Origin: an uncultured Pseudoxanthomonas sp.
GTDB lineage: Bacteria; Pseudomonadota; Gammaproteobacteria; Xanthomonadales; Xanthomonadaceae
Direction: 5' to 3'
Assembly (NCBI RefSeq): GCF_946886695.1
Contig: NZ_CAMPJD010000069.1
Location: 1-15,775, forward strand
DNA: 15,775 bases
In this document: positions 1-8,138 of the stretch, piece after piece
Layout: each line of letters starts with the position of its first letter
Position numbering within the stretch: position 1 is the first letter of the stretch
The notes under the pieces: model-generated
Databases searched by the model: none
The model's input: only the letters and a program-made list of their open reading frames with translations
What the model was told of the DNA's origin: nothing
Program-made: the position numbers and the translations under genes

Positions 1-620
1 CCGAGCAGGTCGTGCAGGTCGCGGCCGATGCGCTCGCGTTCGGCCAGCGCGGCGAGCCGGCGCACTTCCTCGTGCGACAGTTTCAGCTCGGCACGCTTGC
101 GCACCGTCTCGGCCTGGAAGTAGTTGCCCGTGAACACCGCCACCGACACGATCGCGGTCACCGCCGGCACGAACGCCGGGAATCCCAGCCAGACCGCCAT
201 GCCGCAGTAAGCGATGATCAGCAGGGCGAAGACTTCGAGCCGGATCCACATCGACCCCGGCATCAGCGCCACAAAGGCCGCCGCGTAGATGACGTAGGTG
301 TTGGAGAACGCATTGAACGGCATCAGTCCGTAGCCCAGCGCCGCGATGCCCAGCGTGCACAGCACGCGTGCCAGCGCGCTGCCGCGGTAGGCCAGGAAGT
401 ACATCGGCAGGAACACGGCGATGGACGCCAGCGTCGGCCACAGGTACCAGCTCACGCCCTCGCCCCAGTCGGCGTTGGACGGCACCAGCACCGGGACGAA
501 CAGGAACACCAGGTAGCCCAGCAGGAAGATGGGCATCCAGCCCAGGCCCAGCGCTTCGGGCACCAGGCGGTCGCGCAGTCGCGTCAGCGTGGACAGCAGG
601 GGCGACGAAAGATGTTTCAT
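1..620 (-). CDS. DesK-type sensor histidine kinase, N-terminal part (runs off the left edge)
   Basis: The protein is read from an ATG at 620 towards position 1 and gives 206 complete codons before the window ends. Roughly six hydrophobic segments (about residues 29-47, 58-78, 84-101, 107-122, 126-146 and 147-166) are followed by a short linker helix and the H-box ERERIGRDLHDLL, whose phospho-acceptor is H203. That motif and the multi-pass sensor are typical of the HisKA_3 class (DesK, NarX-like), which phosphorylate NarL/LuxR-type response regulators. The catalytic ATPase domain lies outside the window. A good AGGAG sits 7 nt before the start, and the upstream permease stop is 28 bp away, so the gene is the third member of the ABC operon. 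It probably senses a membrane or envelope state and controls the neighbouring exporter; the signal is unknown. The kinase class is secure, the function inferred. Confidence 0.9.
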   Translation of the reverse strand, partial: MKHLSSPLLSTLTRLRDRLVPEALGLGWMPIFLLGYLVFLFVPVLVPSNADWGEGVSWYLWPTLASIAVFLPMYFLAYRGSALARVLCTLGIAALGYGLMPFNAFSNTYVIYAAAFVALMPGSMWIRLEVFALLIIAYCGMAVWLGFPAFVPAVTAIVSVAVFTGNYFQAETVRKRAELKLSHEEVRRLAALAERERIGRDLHDLL

Positions 621-648
621 GGACGACTCCTTGCGCCGGCGATCCGGC

Positions 649-1407
649 TCACTGCACCAGGCGGCGGCGGGCCAGCACGAAGAACACGGCGGTGATGGCG
701 GCCAGTACGGCCACGTGCAGCCCCAGCGGACGCCCCGTGCCCGCGCCGACGGCCTGTTGCGCGATGTGCGCCAGATGATACGCCGGCCACACCGGCGCGA
801 TGGTCTGCAGCACCGACGGCAGCATCGTGAGCGGCACCCACAGGCCCGACAGGAACGCCATGGGCAGATAGATGAGATTGATCAGCGCAGGAGCACCGCG
901 TCCGCTGACCAGCGTGCCCAACCACAGGCCGAGCGCGCTGAAGGGCAGCACGCCGACCAGGCAGGTGGTGGCCCACGCGATCCACTGCGTGGCCGACAGC
1001 TGCACGCCGGCCACGCCGGCCGCGAGCGTGGCCAGCAGCGCCAGGATGATCGCGGCGAACAGCAGCGCCATCGCCATCTTCGCCACCAGATAGGCGCCCG
1101 GCGGCATAGGCTGCGCGCGCTTGAGCGTCAGCAGGCCCTGCTCGCGATCCATCGCGACGGTCACGCCGAAACCGAACAGCGCCACGCCGATCACCCCGAA
1201 CACGCCATAGCCCGCCAGCATGTACTGCGCGACGGCCGGACCGCCCTTGCCACCGAGCAGCACACCGAACAGCAGGTAGAACACGGGCGGGAACAACAGG
1301 CACGGCAACGAGAACGACGGCGTGCGCAGCAGGCGGAGGAATTCGTAGCGCGCTTCGAGCACGTACGCGCGGGTGGAGGAGAACGGAACAGGAGCGATGG
1401 TGTCCAT
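649..1407 (-). CDS. ABC-2 type transporter permease
   Basis: This 252-residue protein has six hydrophobic segments (about 32-52, 62-86, 108-133, 143-165, 173-195 and 226-247). After the second comes MDREQGLLTLKRAQPM, a version of the conserved cytoplasmic loop of ABC-2 permeases (normally E-R-E-x-G-T-L). The length and topology fit the DrrB/NatB-like exporter family. The ATG at 1407 overlaps the TGA of the ATPase gene by one base (TGATG), and AAGGAA lies 8 nt upstream inside that gene, so translation is probably coupled and the two subunits made together. A longer reading upstream in the same frame only shadows the ATPase gene. The exported substrate cannot be deduced; lipids, antibiotics and peptides are all known for this family. 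Confidence 0.92.
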   Translation of the reverse strand: MDTIAPVPFSSTRAYVLEARYEFLRLLRTPSFSLPCLLFPPVFYLLFGVLLGGKGGPAVAQYMLAGYGVFGVIGVALFGFGVTVAMDREQGLLTLKRAQPMPPGAYLVAKMAMALLFAAIILALLATLAAGVAGVQLSATQWIAWATTCLVGVLPFSALGLWLGTLVSGRGAPALINLIYLPMAFLSGLWVPLTMLPSVLQTIAPVWPAYHLAHIAQQAVGAGTGRPLGLHVAVLAAITAVFFVLARRRLVQ

Positions 1408-2324
1408 CAGGCGGCTTCCTTCTGTGCATCGCGGGTCAGGGCAAGGAACGCATCGGCCAGGCCGGCGCGCTGTACTTCCAGGTCGGACAGGGTGGCGTCC
1501 TCGGCCAGGAGGCGGCGCACGATGGGCTCGGCGGCTTCGGCGACGATCTCCAGCCGTTCGCCATCGTGCAGCGCGGCCTGCACGCCCGGCCATGCCTGCA
1601 CGCGAGCCACCGGCACCGCGCTGACGCAGCGGATGCGGCGGTGCGCAACGGTGGCGCGGATCTGTGCCACCGACCCCTCCGCGATGACACGCCCGTGATT
1701 CACTACCACCACGCGGTCGGCGAGTGCTTCGGCTTCTTCCAGGTAATGCGTCGTCAGCAACACCGCGCACCCCTGCGCGCTGAGTTCGCGGATCGCCTTC
1801 CACAACGTCTGCCGCGCATCGATGTCCAGCCCCGTGGTGGGTTCGTCGAGGAACAGCAGGTCCGGGCGGCCGCAGACGGCCAGCGCGAACTGCACGCGGC
1901 GCTGCTGGCCACCGGACAGCTGGCCGTATCGGCGTTGCAACAGGCCATCCAGCCCCGCCAGCGCGACGAGATCAGCCACGCTGCGCGGCTGCGGGTAGTA
2001 GCTGCGCGTCAGGTCGATCAGCTCGCGTACCTTCAATGTGTCGGGCACGGCGGCAGCCTGCAGCATGACGCCCGCGCGACGGCGCGCCTCCAGCACCTGC
2101 GGCGGCAGGCCGAACAATTCGGCCGTGCCGGCATCCGGACGCTGCAGGCCGAGCAGCAGGCTGATCGCCGTGGTCTTGCCGGCGCCGTTCGGACCGAGCA
2201 ATGCGAGCACCTGGCCGGCGGGCAGCGCCAGATCCAGGCCGTCCAGCGCCAGCGTCCTGCCGTAGTGGTGGCGCACGCCGCGCAGGCGGGCCAGCGGGGC
2301 GGAGGTCAGGCTTGCCACGTTCAT
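1407..2324 (-). CDS. ABC transporter ATP-binding protein (DrrA/NatA-like)
   Basis: This is the 305-residue ATPase of a two-component ABC exporter. All nucleotide-binding motifs are present: Walker A GPNGAGKTT (44-52), Q-loop Q89, signature LSGGQ (136-140), Walker B LLFLDE (156-161, catalytic E161), D-loop GLD (165-167) and switch H193. About 80 residues follow the nucleotide-binding fold, as in the DrrA/NatA/CcmA-type group that pairs with ABC-2 permeases. The gene is first in a minus-strand operon with the permease and a DesK-like kinase, an arrangement in which the two-component system often controls the transporter. The Shine-Dalgarno before the ATG at 2324 is weak. The gene faces a divergent adaptor gene across a 234-bp region containing a dyad. 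The substrate is unknown. Confidence 0.93.
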   Translation of the reverse strand: MNVASLTSAPLARLRGVRHHYGRTLALDGLDLALPAGQVLALLGPNGAGKTTAISLLLGLQRPDAGTAELFGLPPQVLEARRRAGVMLQAAAVPDTLKVRELIDLTRSYYPQPRSVADLVALAGLDGLLQRRYGQLSGGQQRRVQFALAVCGRPDLLFLDEPTTGLDIDARQTLWKAIRELSAQGCAVLLTTHYLEEAEALADRVVVVNHGRVIAEGSVAQIRATVAHRRIRCVSAVPVARVQAWPGVQAALHDGERLEIVAEAAEPIVRRLLAEDATLSDLEVQRAGLADAFLALTRDAQKEAA

Positions 2325-2403
2325 GCGAGGATCCCGTCGGAAGGTGTCGCCATCGTGCCCCTGTGTGCCGACCGTGATGAGTGTGCCCTCTCAGGCGAAT
2401 CAG

Positions 2404-2417
2404 GTGACAGGTGTCAC
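2404..2417. promoter_or_regulatory. Operator-like dyad in the divergent region
   Basis: GTGACA and TGTCAC form a perfect 6-bp inverted repeat with a 2-bp spacer. It also reads as tandem 7-mers GGTGACA and GGTGTCA. It lies 80 bp upstream of the ABC ATPase start and 141 bp upstream of the adaptor start. Dimeric response regulators of the NarL/DesR type bind short dyads of this sort, so the partner of the DesK-like kinase is a candidate; that is inference. No convincing -35/-10 pair was found on either strand in 2325-2558. Confidence 0.4.
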
Positions 2418-2484
2418 TGGGATGAGGGCTGGAGCCAGCGCAGGATGTGCAGCCTGGCGGGTTCGGGATCCGCCTTCGCCGCAT

Positions 2485-2495
2485 GAAGTGACTTC
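2485..2495. promoter_or_regulatory. Short dyad upstream of the adaptor gene
   Basis: GAAGT and ACTTC form a 5-bp inverted repeat around one base, 63 bp before the adaptor start. It is short enough to be chance. It is noted because it is the only other symmetrical element in this 234-bp intergenic region. Confidence 0.15.
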
Positions 2496-2558
2496 CGGCA
2501 ACTAGGCTTCCGTTACTCTTGCTGGTCACACTTCCCCGCATTCACCGTCTGGATACGC

Positions 2559-3800
2559 ATGAACACGTCTGCCGACCTGCTGAAGGAACTCCGCATCGAC
2601 CGCAAGGCGCCGCCGCCGGCCCCGCCGTCGCGCCGTGGCCTGTGGATCACGCTGGGCGTGGTCATCGCCCTGCTGGTGCTGGCGGCCGCGGGCTGGGCGT
2701 TCTTCGCCCGGGAGAAGCCGATCGAAGTACGCACCGCGCCAACGGTCGCGCTGGGCAACGGCGGTGCGGCGGCTTCGGTGCTGGATGCTTCCGGTTATGT
2801 GGTCGCCCGGCGCATGGCCACGGTGTCGGCGAAGATCACCGGCAAGGTGCGCGAGGTGCTGATCGAGGAAGGCATGAAGGTCGAGGCGGGCCAGGTGATG
2901 GCCACGCTGGACCCGGTCGATGCCGACGCCAGCCGTGCGCTGTCGCAGGCGCAGGTCGAATCGGCGCGCTCGCAGGTGGCCAACGTGCAGGCGCAGCTGA
3001 CCGAAGCCGAAGCCAACGCGCGCCGTTTGTCCTCGCTGGTGCAGCAACAGTTGGTCGCCCGCTCGCAGTACGACCAGGCCGTTGCCACGCGCGACGCCCT
3101 GCGCGCACAGATGCAGGCCGCGCAGCGCAACGTCACCGTGGCCAGCCGCAGCCTGGCGATTTCCGACAACGGCGTGGACAACACCATCGTGCGCGCGCCG
3201 TTCGCCGGCGTGGTCATCGCCAAGGCCGCGCAGCCGGGCGAGATCGTCTCGCCGCTGGCCACCGGCGGCTTCACCCGCACCGGTATCGGCACCATCGTCG
3301 ACATGGAATCGCTGGAAGTGGAAGTGGAGGTCAACGAATCCTTCATCGGTCGCGTGCAGCCGAAGATGCCGATCCAGGCCACGCTGAATGCCTACCCGGA
3401 CTGGCAGATTCCCGGCGAAGTGATCGCCATCATTCCCACCGCCGACCGCAGCAAGGCCACGGTGAAGGTGCGCGTGGCGCTGAACGTCAAGGATCCTCGC
3501 ATCGTGCCCGACATGGGCGTGCGCGTGAGCTTCCTGGAATCGGCCAAGCCGCAGGCCACGCAGGCACCGAAGGGCGTGCGCGCACCGGCCGCCGCCATCA
3601 GCGAACGCGACGGCGCCCAGGTGGCGTTCGTGGTGGGCGATGAAGACACAGTGGAACAGCGCACGGTGAAGGTCGGCGGCAAGCTCGGCGACGACGTCCA
3701 GGTGACCGACGGCCTGATCGCCGGCGAGACCGTCGTCATCGACGCCCCGGCCGAACTGAAGGACGGCGCCAAGGTGAAGCTGGCCGAGGAAGCCGAGTAA
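2559..3800 (+). CDS. Periplasmic adaptor (HlyD/MacA-type membrane fusion protein)
   Basis: This 413-residue protein has a short cytoplasmic tail, one transmembrane anchor (about 28-49) and a large periplasmic part. The two lipoyl half-motifs lie around 81-119 and 200-238 (the second contains IVRAPFAGVV). They flank a coiled-coil hairpin (about 122-196) rich in Ala, Gln and Glu. A beta-barrel domain (about 245-330) and a membrane-proximal domain follow. This is the layout of MacA-like adaptors that link an inner-membrane ABC pump to an outer-membrane channel. The ribosome site is weak. The gene is followed, after a 503-bp structured gap, by a MacB/LolD-like ATPase and two FtsX-type permeases in the same direction, with which it probably works. 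An RND pump partner is possible but none is encoded here. Confidence 0.92.
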   Translation: MNTSADLLKELRIDRKAPPPAPPSRRGLWITLGVVIALLVLAAAGWAFFAREKPIEVRTAPTVALGNGGAAASVLDASGYVVARRMATVSAKITGKVREVLIEEGMKVEAGQVMATLDPVDADASRALSQAQVESARSQVANVQAQLTEAEANARRLSSLVQQQLVARSQYDQAVATRDALRAQMQAAQRNVTVASRSLAISDNGVDNTIVRAPFAGVVIAKAAQPGEIVSPLATGGFTRTGIGTIVDMESLEVEVEVNESFIGRVQPKMPIQATLNAYPDWQIPGEVIAIIPTADRSKATVKVRVALNVKDPRIVPDMGVRVSFLESAKPQATQAPKGVRAPAAAISERDGAQVAFVVGDEDTVEQRTVKVGGKLGDDVQVTDGLIAGETVVIDAPAELKDGAKVKLAEEAE

Positions 3801-3816
3801 GGCCCCGCTGCAACGG

Positions 3817-3841
3817 CGCGCGTGAGGAAACCCACGCCGCG
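3817..3841 (+). terminator. Hairpin just after the adaptor gene
   Basis: CGCGCGTG (3817-3824) pairs with CACG-c-CGCG (3833-3841) with one bulged C and an 8-nt loop. It begins 17 nt after the adaptor stop. No T-run follows, so it may slow or protect the transcript rather than terminate it outright. Confidence 0.25.
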
Positions 3842-3887
3842 ACGAATCACCGGGTAGTTGCTGGTTGCCTTTGCTCTTGCCCTACCT

Positions 3888-4090
3888 GGACCCCTGAGGT
3901 CCGGCAGGCACGGCAGGTCAAACCCCGCAGGGGCGGCGCGCAGGACGCGCGCCGTTTCCGGATGACACAGGATGTGTCTTCCGGAAATTCCTGCCGGGAC
4001 TGCGCACCCGTCGCGACGCGACGGGCGGACCGCCGGGGTGTGCTTTCTTTGGTCCTTTCTTTGCACAAGCAAAGAAAGGACGCCCCGCGG
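3888..4090. repeat. Densely nested hairpin element
   Basis: The stretch is almost wholly made of adjoining inverted repeats. Stems: 3888-3892/3898-3902 (5 bp); 3923-3926/3930-3933 (4 bp); 3934-3941/3947-3954 (8 bp); 3955-3969/3973-3987 (15 bp, one T-T mismatch); 4007-4014/4018-4025 (8 bp); an outer stem 4030-4040/4081-4090 with one bulged C and one G-T pair; and, inside it, GTCCTTTCTTTGC (4052-4064) pairing perfectly with 4069-4081. The second, third and fourth stems abut with no spacer. Short open frames across it look like shadows. From memory, similar sequences recur between genes in Xanthomonadaceae and cause spurious gene calls, so it is probably a dispersed repeat; copy number cannot be tested here. 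Confidence 0.65.
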
Positions 4091-4156
4091 CGAGCGCACA
4101 TGAGCAACTGACGTTTTCCCCAGAGCGCAACCCGCATCAAGCACGTCCAGCAAACA

Positions 4157-4173
4157 ATCGACATCGTGTCGAT
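4157..4173. promoter_or_regulatory. 17-bp palindrome, probable repressor operator
   Basis: ATCGACA and TGTCGAT form a perfect 7-bp inverted repeat around a 3-bp centre, 131 bp before the ATPase ATG. Its size fits a dimeric TetR-, PadR- or MarR-like repressor. The left arm includes TCGACA, close to a -35 hexamer, but no good -10 lies 17 bp further on. It suggests that the ATPase-permease-permease group has its own control point, separate from the adaptor gene. No regulator gene is adjacent, so the cognate protein is unknown. Confidence 0.45.
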
Positions 4174-4303
4174 AACCGCTTCCCCGCTTCGTCGTACTAA
4201 AGACTTCGCACCACCGCCCATCAGGTCAGAACCCGCCCTGATTGCCCGCAATGATCACCGTCCCGCGCACACCATTCCCGAACACCACCGAAGGAAAACG
4301 CCC

Positions 4304-4996
<693 letters not shown>

Positions 4997-5008
4997 CCGG
5001 AGGCGGCC

Positions 5009-6169
5009 ATGAAATATTTCTCGCTGATATGGTCGGCGCTGTTCCGCAGCAAGACGCGGACATTGCTGACCCTGCTCTCGGTGGTAGCGGCTTTCCTTCT
5101 GTTCGGCCTGCTGGACTCGGTGCGCGTGGCGTTCAATTCCGGCGGCAGCGTGGCCGGCGCGGACCGCCTGGTCGTGGCCTCGCGGCTGTCGATCACCCAG
5201 ATGCTGCCATACAGCCTGTCGACCCGCATCGACGCCACGCCGGGCGTGAAGAAGAGCGCCTACGCCGCCTGGTTCGGTGGCATCTACAAGGATCCCAAGA
5301 ACTTCTTCCCCAACTTCTCGGTCGGTCCGGGCTACATGGAGATGTATCCGGAATACATCATCGATCCCGCGCAGCTGAAGGCCTGGGAGGCCGACCGTAC
5401 CGGCGCCATCGTCGGCGAGAACCTGGCCAAGCGCTTCGGCTGGAAGGTCGGCGACACCATCCCGCTGCAGGCGACGATCTTCCCGCAGAAGGACGGCAGC
5501 AACGCGTGGCCGCTCACGCTGCGCGGCACGTTCAAGCTCGCCGACAGCAAGCGCAAGGGCGAGGAGAACCAGTTGCTGTTCCACTGGAAGTACTTCGACG
5601 AGGCCAACCAGTACGTCAACGGCCAGATCGGCTGGTACATGGTCAAGCTGGACAACGTGAACCATGCGACGCGCGTGGCCAATGCCATCGATGCGATCTC
5701 GGCCAACTCGGCGCACGAGACCAAGACCCAGACCGAGCAGGCCTTCAACCAGTCCTTCGCCAAGCAGTTCGCCGACATCGGCCTGATCGTCACCGCGATC
5801 ATGGCGGCGGTGTTCTTCACCCTGCTGCTGCTGACCGGCAACACGATGGCACAGGCGGTGCGCGAGCGCGTCCCCGAACTCGCCGTGCTGAAGACGCTGG
5901 GCTTCACCAACGGCACGGTGCTGGTACTGGTGCTGGTGGAATCGGTGCTGCTGATCGTGCTGGGTGGCGTGCTGGGCATGGCGATCGCCTCGGCCATCAT
6001 TCCGGTGGTCAGCGGCGCCAGCAACGGCATGATCGCGCTGCCGACCATCCCGGCGCAGACGTGGGCGGTGGGACTTGGATTGATGGTCGCGATCGGCTTG
6101 ATCGTCGGCGCCTTGCCGGCGACCCGCGCGATGCGCCTGAAGATCGTCGATGCATTGGCCGGCCGCTGA
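5009..6169 (+). CDS. FtsX/MacB-type ABC permease, first subunit
   Basis: This 386-residue protein has the four-helix FtsX/MacB pattern. One helix (about 18-37) is followed by a large periplasmic domain (about 38-255, MacB-PCD-like), then three helices (about 257-279, 304-331 and 352-371). Between helices 2 and 3 lies RERVPELAVLKTLGFT, matching the cytoplasmic coupling segment (R-x-x-E-x-x-x-L-x-x-L-G) that contacts the ATPase. GGAGG sits 5 nt before the ATG and only 12 bp separate it from the ATPase stop, so it is co-translated with it. It probably forms a heterodimer with the next gene's product and relays ATP hydrolysis to the periplasmic adaptor. The substrate is not evident; MacB relatives export macrolides, peptides, siderophores or lipid-linked molecules. 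Confidence 0.92.
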   Translation: MKYFSLIWSALFRSKTRTLLTLLSVVAAFLLFGLLDSVRVAFNSGGSVAGADRLVVASRLSITQMLPYSLSTRIDATPGVKKSAYAAWFGGIYKDPKNFFPNFSVGPGYMEMYPEYIIDPAQLKAWEADRTGAIVGENLAKRFGWKVGDTIPLQATIFPQKDGSNAWPLTLRGTFKLADSKRKGEENQLLFHWKYFDEANQYVNGQIGWYMVKLDNVNHATRVANAIDAISANSAHETKTQTEQAFNQSFAKQFADIGLIVTAIMAAVFFTLLLLTGNTMAQAVRERVPELAVLKTLGFTNGTVLVLVLVESVLLIVLGGVLGMAIASAIIPVVSGASNGMIALPTIPAQTWAVGLGLMVAIGLIVGALPATRAMRLKIVDALAGR

Positions 6170-6182
6170 CAGGAGACATGAC

Positions 6183-7493
6183 ATGAAGAAACAATGGCTG
6201 GGTAATCTCATCTCCATCGTGGCGCTGGTCGTCGGACTCGGCGTGTGGATCGTGCTGCCATGGTTCGCGGTGCTGGGCATCGCGGTGGCGCTGGTGCTGT
6301 GGCTGTTCCTCACCCGCAGCGGGCGGTTGTCGCTGGAGGCCGCGAAGATCGGCATCGCCAGCCTGCCGCAGCGCTGGGGCGCGTCCTCGGTGATCGTGGT
6401 CGGCATCGCCGGCGTGGTCGGCGTACTGGTGGCGATGCTGGCGATGGGCGAAGGCTTTTCGGCCACGCTCAAGCAGACCGGTGGTGAAGACACCGCCATC
6501 GTGCTGCGGGGCGGCTCGCAGGCCGAGACCAACTCGGTCATCAGCCGCGACCAGGTGCCGCTGATCTCCACGCTGGCCGGCGTCGCCAAGGGCAAGGATG
6601 GTCGCGCGCTGTTGTCGCCGGAACTGTCGCAGATCGTCAACCTGCCGACGGCCAGCACAGGCGAGGACGCCAACGCGCAGTTCCGTGGCGTCAGCGAAGC
6701 CGCGTGGTCGATCCGCCCGCAGGTGAAGCTGACCGAAGGCCGCAAGTTCAACGTCGGCGTGCGCGAGATCGTGGTCGGCCAGGGCGCGAAGGGCCAGTAT
6801 CGCGGCCTTGATGTCGGCAAGACGCTCAAGCTGGGCAACCAGGAATGGACGGTGGTCGGCGTGTTCGCCTCCGGCGACGCGCACGACTCGGAGCTGTGGA
6901 CCGACATCGACACTTTGTCGTCGGCGTACGACCGCCGCGCCTACCAGTCGGTCACGGTGCGCACGGAAGGCAAAGCGGGCTTCGACCAGTTCAAGCAGGC
7001 GATGGAGAACGACCCCCGCCTGAAACTGGATGTGCTGACCACGCGCGACTACTACACCAAGCAGTCGACGGGCCTCAACACGCTGATCAAGGTGCTCGGT
7101 ACCGTCATCGGCACCATCATGGCGATCGGCGCGGTGTTTGGCGCGCTCAACACCATGTATGCCGCTGTCGCCGGCCGCGCGCGCGAGATCGCCACGATGC
7201 GTGCGATCGGCTTCCGCGGCCTGCCGGTGGTGATGGCGGTGATGCTGGAAACCATGCTGCTGGCGCTGCTCGGCGGCGTGCTCGGCGGACTGATCGCCTG
7301 GGTCGTGTTCAACGGCTACAGCGTGGCCACGCTGGGCAGCAACTTCAGCCAGGTGGTGTTCCAGTTCAAGGTCACGCCGGAACTGCTGTGGAGCGGCCTG
7401 AAGTGGGCACTCGGCATCGGCCTGGTCGGCGGGCTGTTCCCGGCACTGCGTGCGGCACGCCTGCCGATCACTCAGGCTCTGCGAGCAATCTGA
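6183..7493 (+). CDS. FtsX/MacB-type ABC permease, second subunit with extra N-terminal helices
   Basis: This 436-residue protein has the FtsX/MacB fold: a helix at about 66-87, a periplasmic domain to about 300, then helices at about 301-326, 346-372 and 400-420. The coupling segment GRAREIATMRAIGFRG lies between the last two-thirds helices. Unlike its partner it carries two additional hydrophobic segments in the first 45 residues, giving six helices. AGGAGA at 6171-6176 fits the ATG at 6183; an ATG at 6178 meets a stop after one codon. The gap to the previous stop is 13 bp. It is the last gene of the exporter group and is followed by a strong hairpin. It probably pairs with the first permease around the shared ATPase; the role of the added helical hairpin is unknown. 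Confidence 0.9.
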   Translation: MKKQWLGNLISIVALVVGLGVWIVLPWFAVLGIAVALVLWLFLTRSGRLSLEAAKIGIASLPQRWGASSVIVVGIAGVVGVLVAMLAMGEGFSATLKQTGGEDTAIVLRGGSQAETNSVISRDQVPLISTLAGVAKGKDGRALLSPELSQIVNLPTASTGEDANAQFRGVSEAAWSIRPQVKLTEGRKFNVGVREIVVGQGAKGQYRGLDVGKTLKLGNQEWTVVGVFASGDAHDSELWTDIDTLSSAYDRRAYQSVTVRTEGKAGFDQFKQAMENDPRLKLDVLTTRDYYTKQSTGLNTLIKVLGTVIGTIMAIGAVFGALNTMYAAVAGRAREIATMRAIGFRGLPVVMAVMLETMLLALLGGVLGGLIAWVVFNGYSVATLGSNFSQVVFQFKVTPELLWSGLKWALGIGLVGGLFPALRAARLPITQALRAI

Positions 7494-7505
7494 TGCATGT
7501 CGAGG

Positions 7506-7529
7506 GGGTGCCGGCGTAAGCCGGCACCC
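7506..7529 (+). terminator. Intrinsic terminator-like hairpin between convergent genes
   Basis: GGGTGCCGGC (7506-7515) pairs perfectly with GCCGGCACCC (7520-7529) around loop GTAA, 12 nt after the permease stop. Only TTGT follows, so the U-tract is poor. It fills most of the 39-bp gap between convergent genes and could stop transcription from both sides. Confidence 0.6.
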
Positions 7530-7532
7530 TTG

Positions 7533-8138
7533 TCACACCGGCGGATCGAGCCACCCTCGCGACACAGCCACACCCACATCCTCCGGTGTGTCGATGTCGA
7601 CACCCAGATCCGGTGCCTCGCAGGCGATGACGTCGGCACCCGCGGCATTCAGCACGTCACGCAAGCCGCAATCTCCCTGCACGGCCAGTGCGGCACGCAG
7701 CATCTTCGGTGCGACGACAGCAGGAACACCCACGCGGTCGCCGAGACGCGTCGCAGCGGAATTCGACCGCGCTCGACGAGATGCCTCCAGCAGTGCCTGA
7801 AGGTGTGCGGAATCCAGTGCGGGCTGGTCGCAGGTCAGGAGCAGCGTCGCATGAGCATGCGTATCGAGCGAATCCGCGGCGATGCGTACGCTTCCTGCCA
7901 GCCCCTCACTCCATCGCGCGTTGACCAGGCATTCCACAGGCAAGTCGCGCACCGCGACGGCGATGTCGTCCGCGCAGGCCCCCACGATCACCAGCACACG
8001 CGACGCGCCCGACGCCAACGCAAGCCGCGCCGCACGATGCACCAGCGTCTCGCCATCCCGCGTTAGCAGTTGTTTCGGCCGTCCCAGTCGCGTACTGCCG
8101 CCGGCCGCCAGCACGACCGCCGCATGCGACCCGTTCAT
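7533..8138 (-). CDS. MobA/MocA-type nucleotidyltransferase (molybdenum cofactor cytidylyltransferase-like)
   Basis: This 201-residue protein starts with [16 protein letters not shown] (10-25), the nucleotide-binding loop of the MobA-like NTP transferase family. It continues with [13 protein letters not shown] (73-85) and CDQP (103-106), where D104 would bind the metal. In MocA/CoxD-type members these features serve to attach CMP to molybdopterin, giving the dinucleotide cofactor used by xanthine oxidase-family enzymes. The ATG at 8138 overlaps the stop of the XdhC-like gene by four bases (ATGA), so the two are coupled. The divergent neighbours encode a molybdenum hydroxylase, which makes cofactor supply for that enzyme the likely role. 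A GTP-specific MobA function is the main alternative, but the DQP motif and neighbourhood favour the cytidylyl form. Confidence 0.85.
   Translation of the reverse strand: MNGSHAAVVLAAGGSTRLGRPKQLLTRDGETLVHRAARLALASGASRVLVIVGACADDIAVAVRDLPVECLVNARWSEGLAGSVRIAADSLDTHAHATLLLTCDQPALDSAHLQALLEASRRARSNSAATRLGDRVGVPAVVAPKMLRAALAVQGDCGLRDVLNAAGADVIACEAPDLGVDIDTPEDVGVAVSRGWLDPPV

Noticed and set aside
4158..4186. Sigma-70 promoter with TCGACA as -35
   Set aside because: The -10 position at 17-bp spacing is TCCCCG, which does not resemble TATAAT.
4192..4204. LexA-like box suggested by GTACTAAAG
   Set aside because: Only one half resembles the xanthomonad box and the other half-site is missing.
3392..4251. 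Small minus-strand open frames over the nested hairpin element
   Set aside because: Their sequence follows from the repeat's palindromes, they lack ribosome sites, and one runs into the adaptor gene. Similar frames are a known annotation artefact in this group, as far as I recall.
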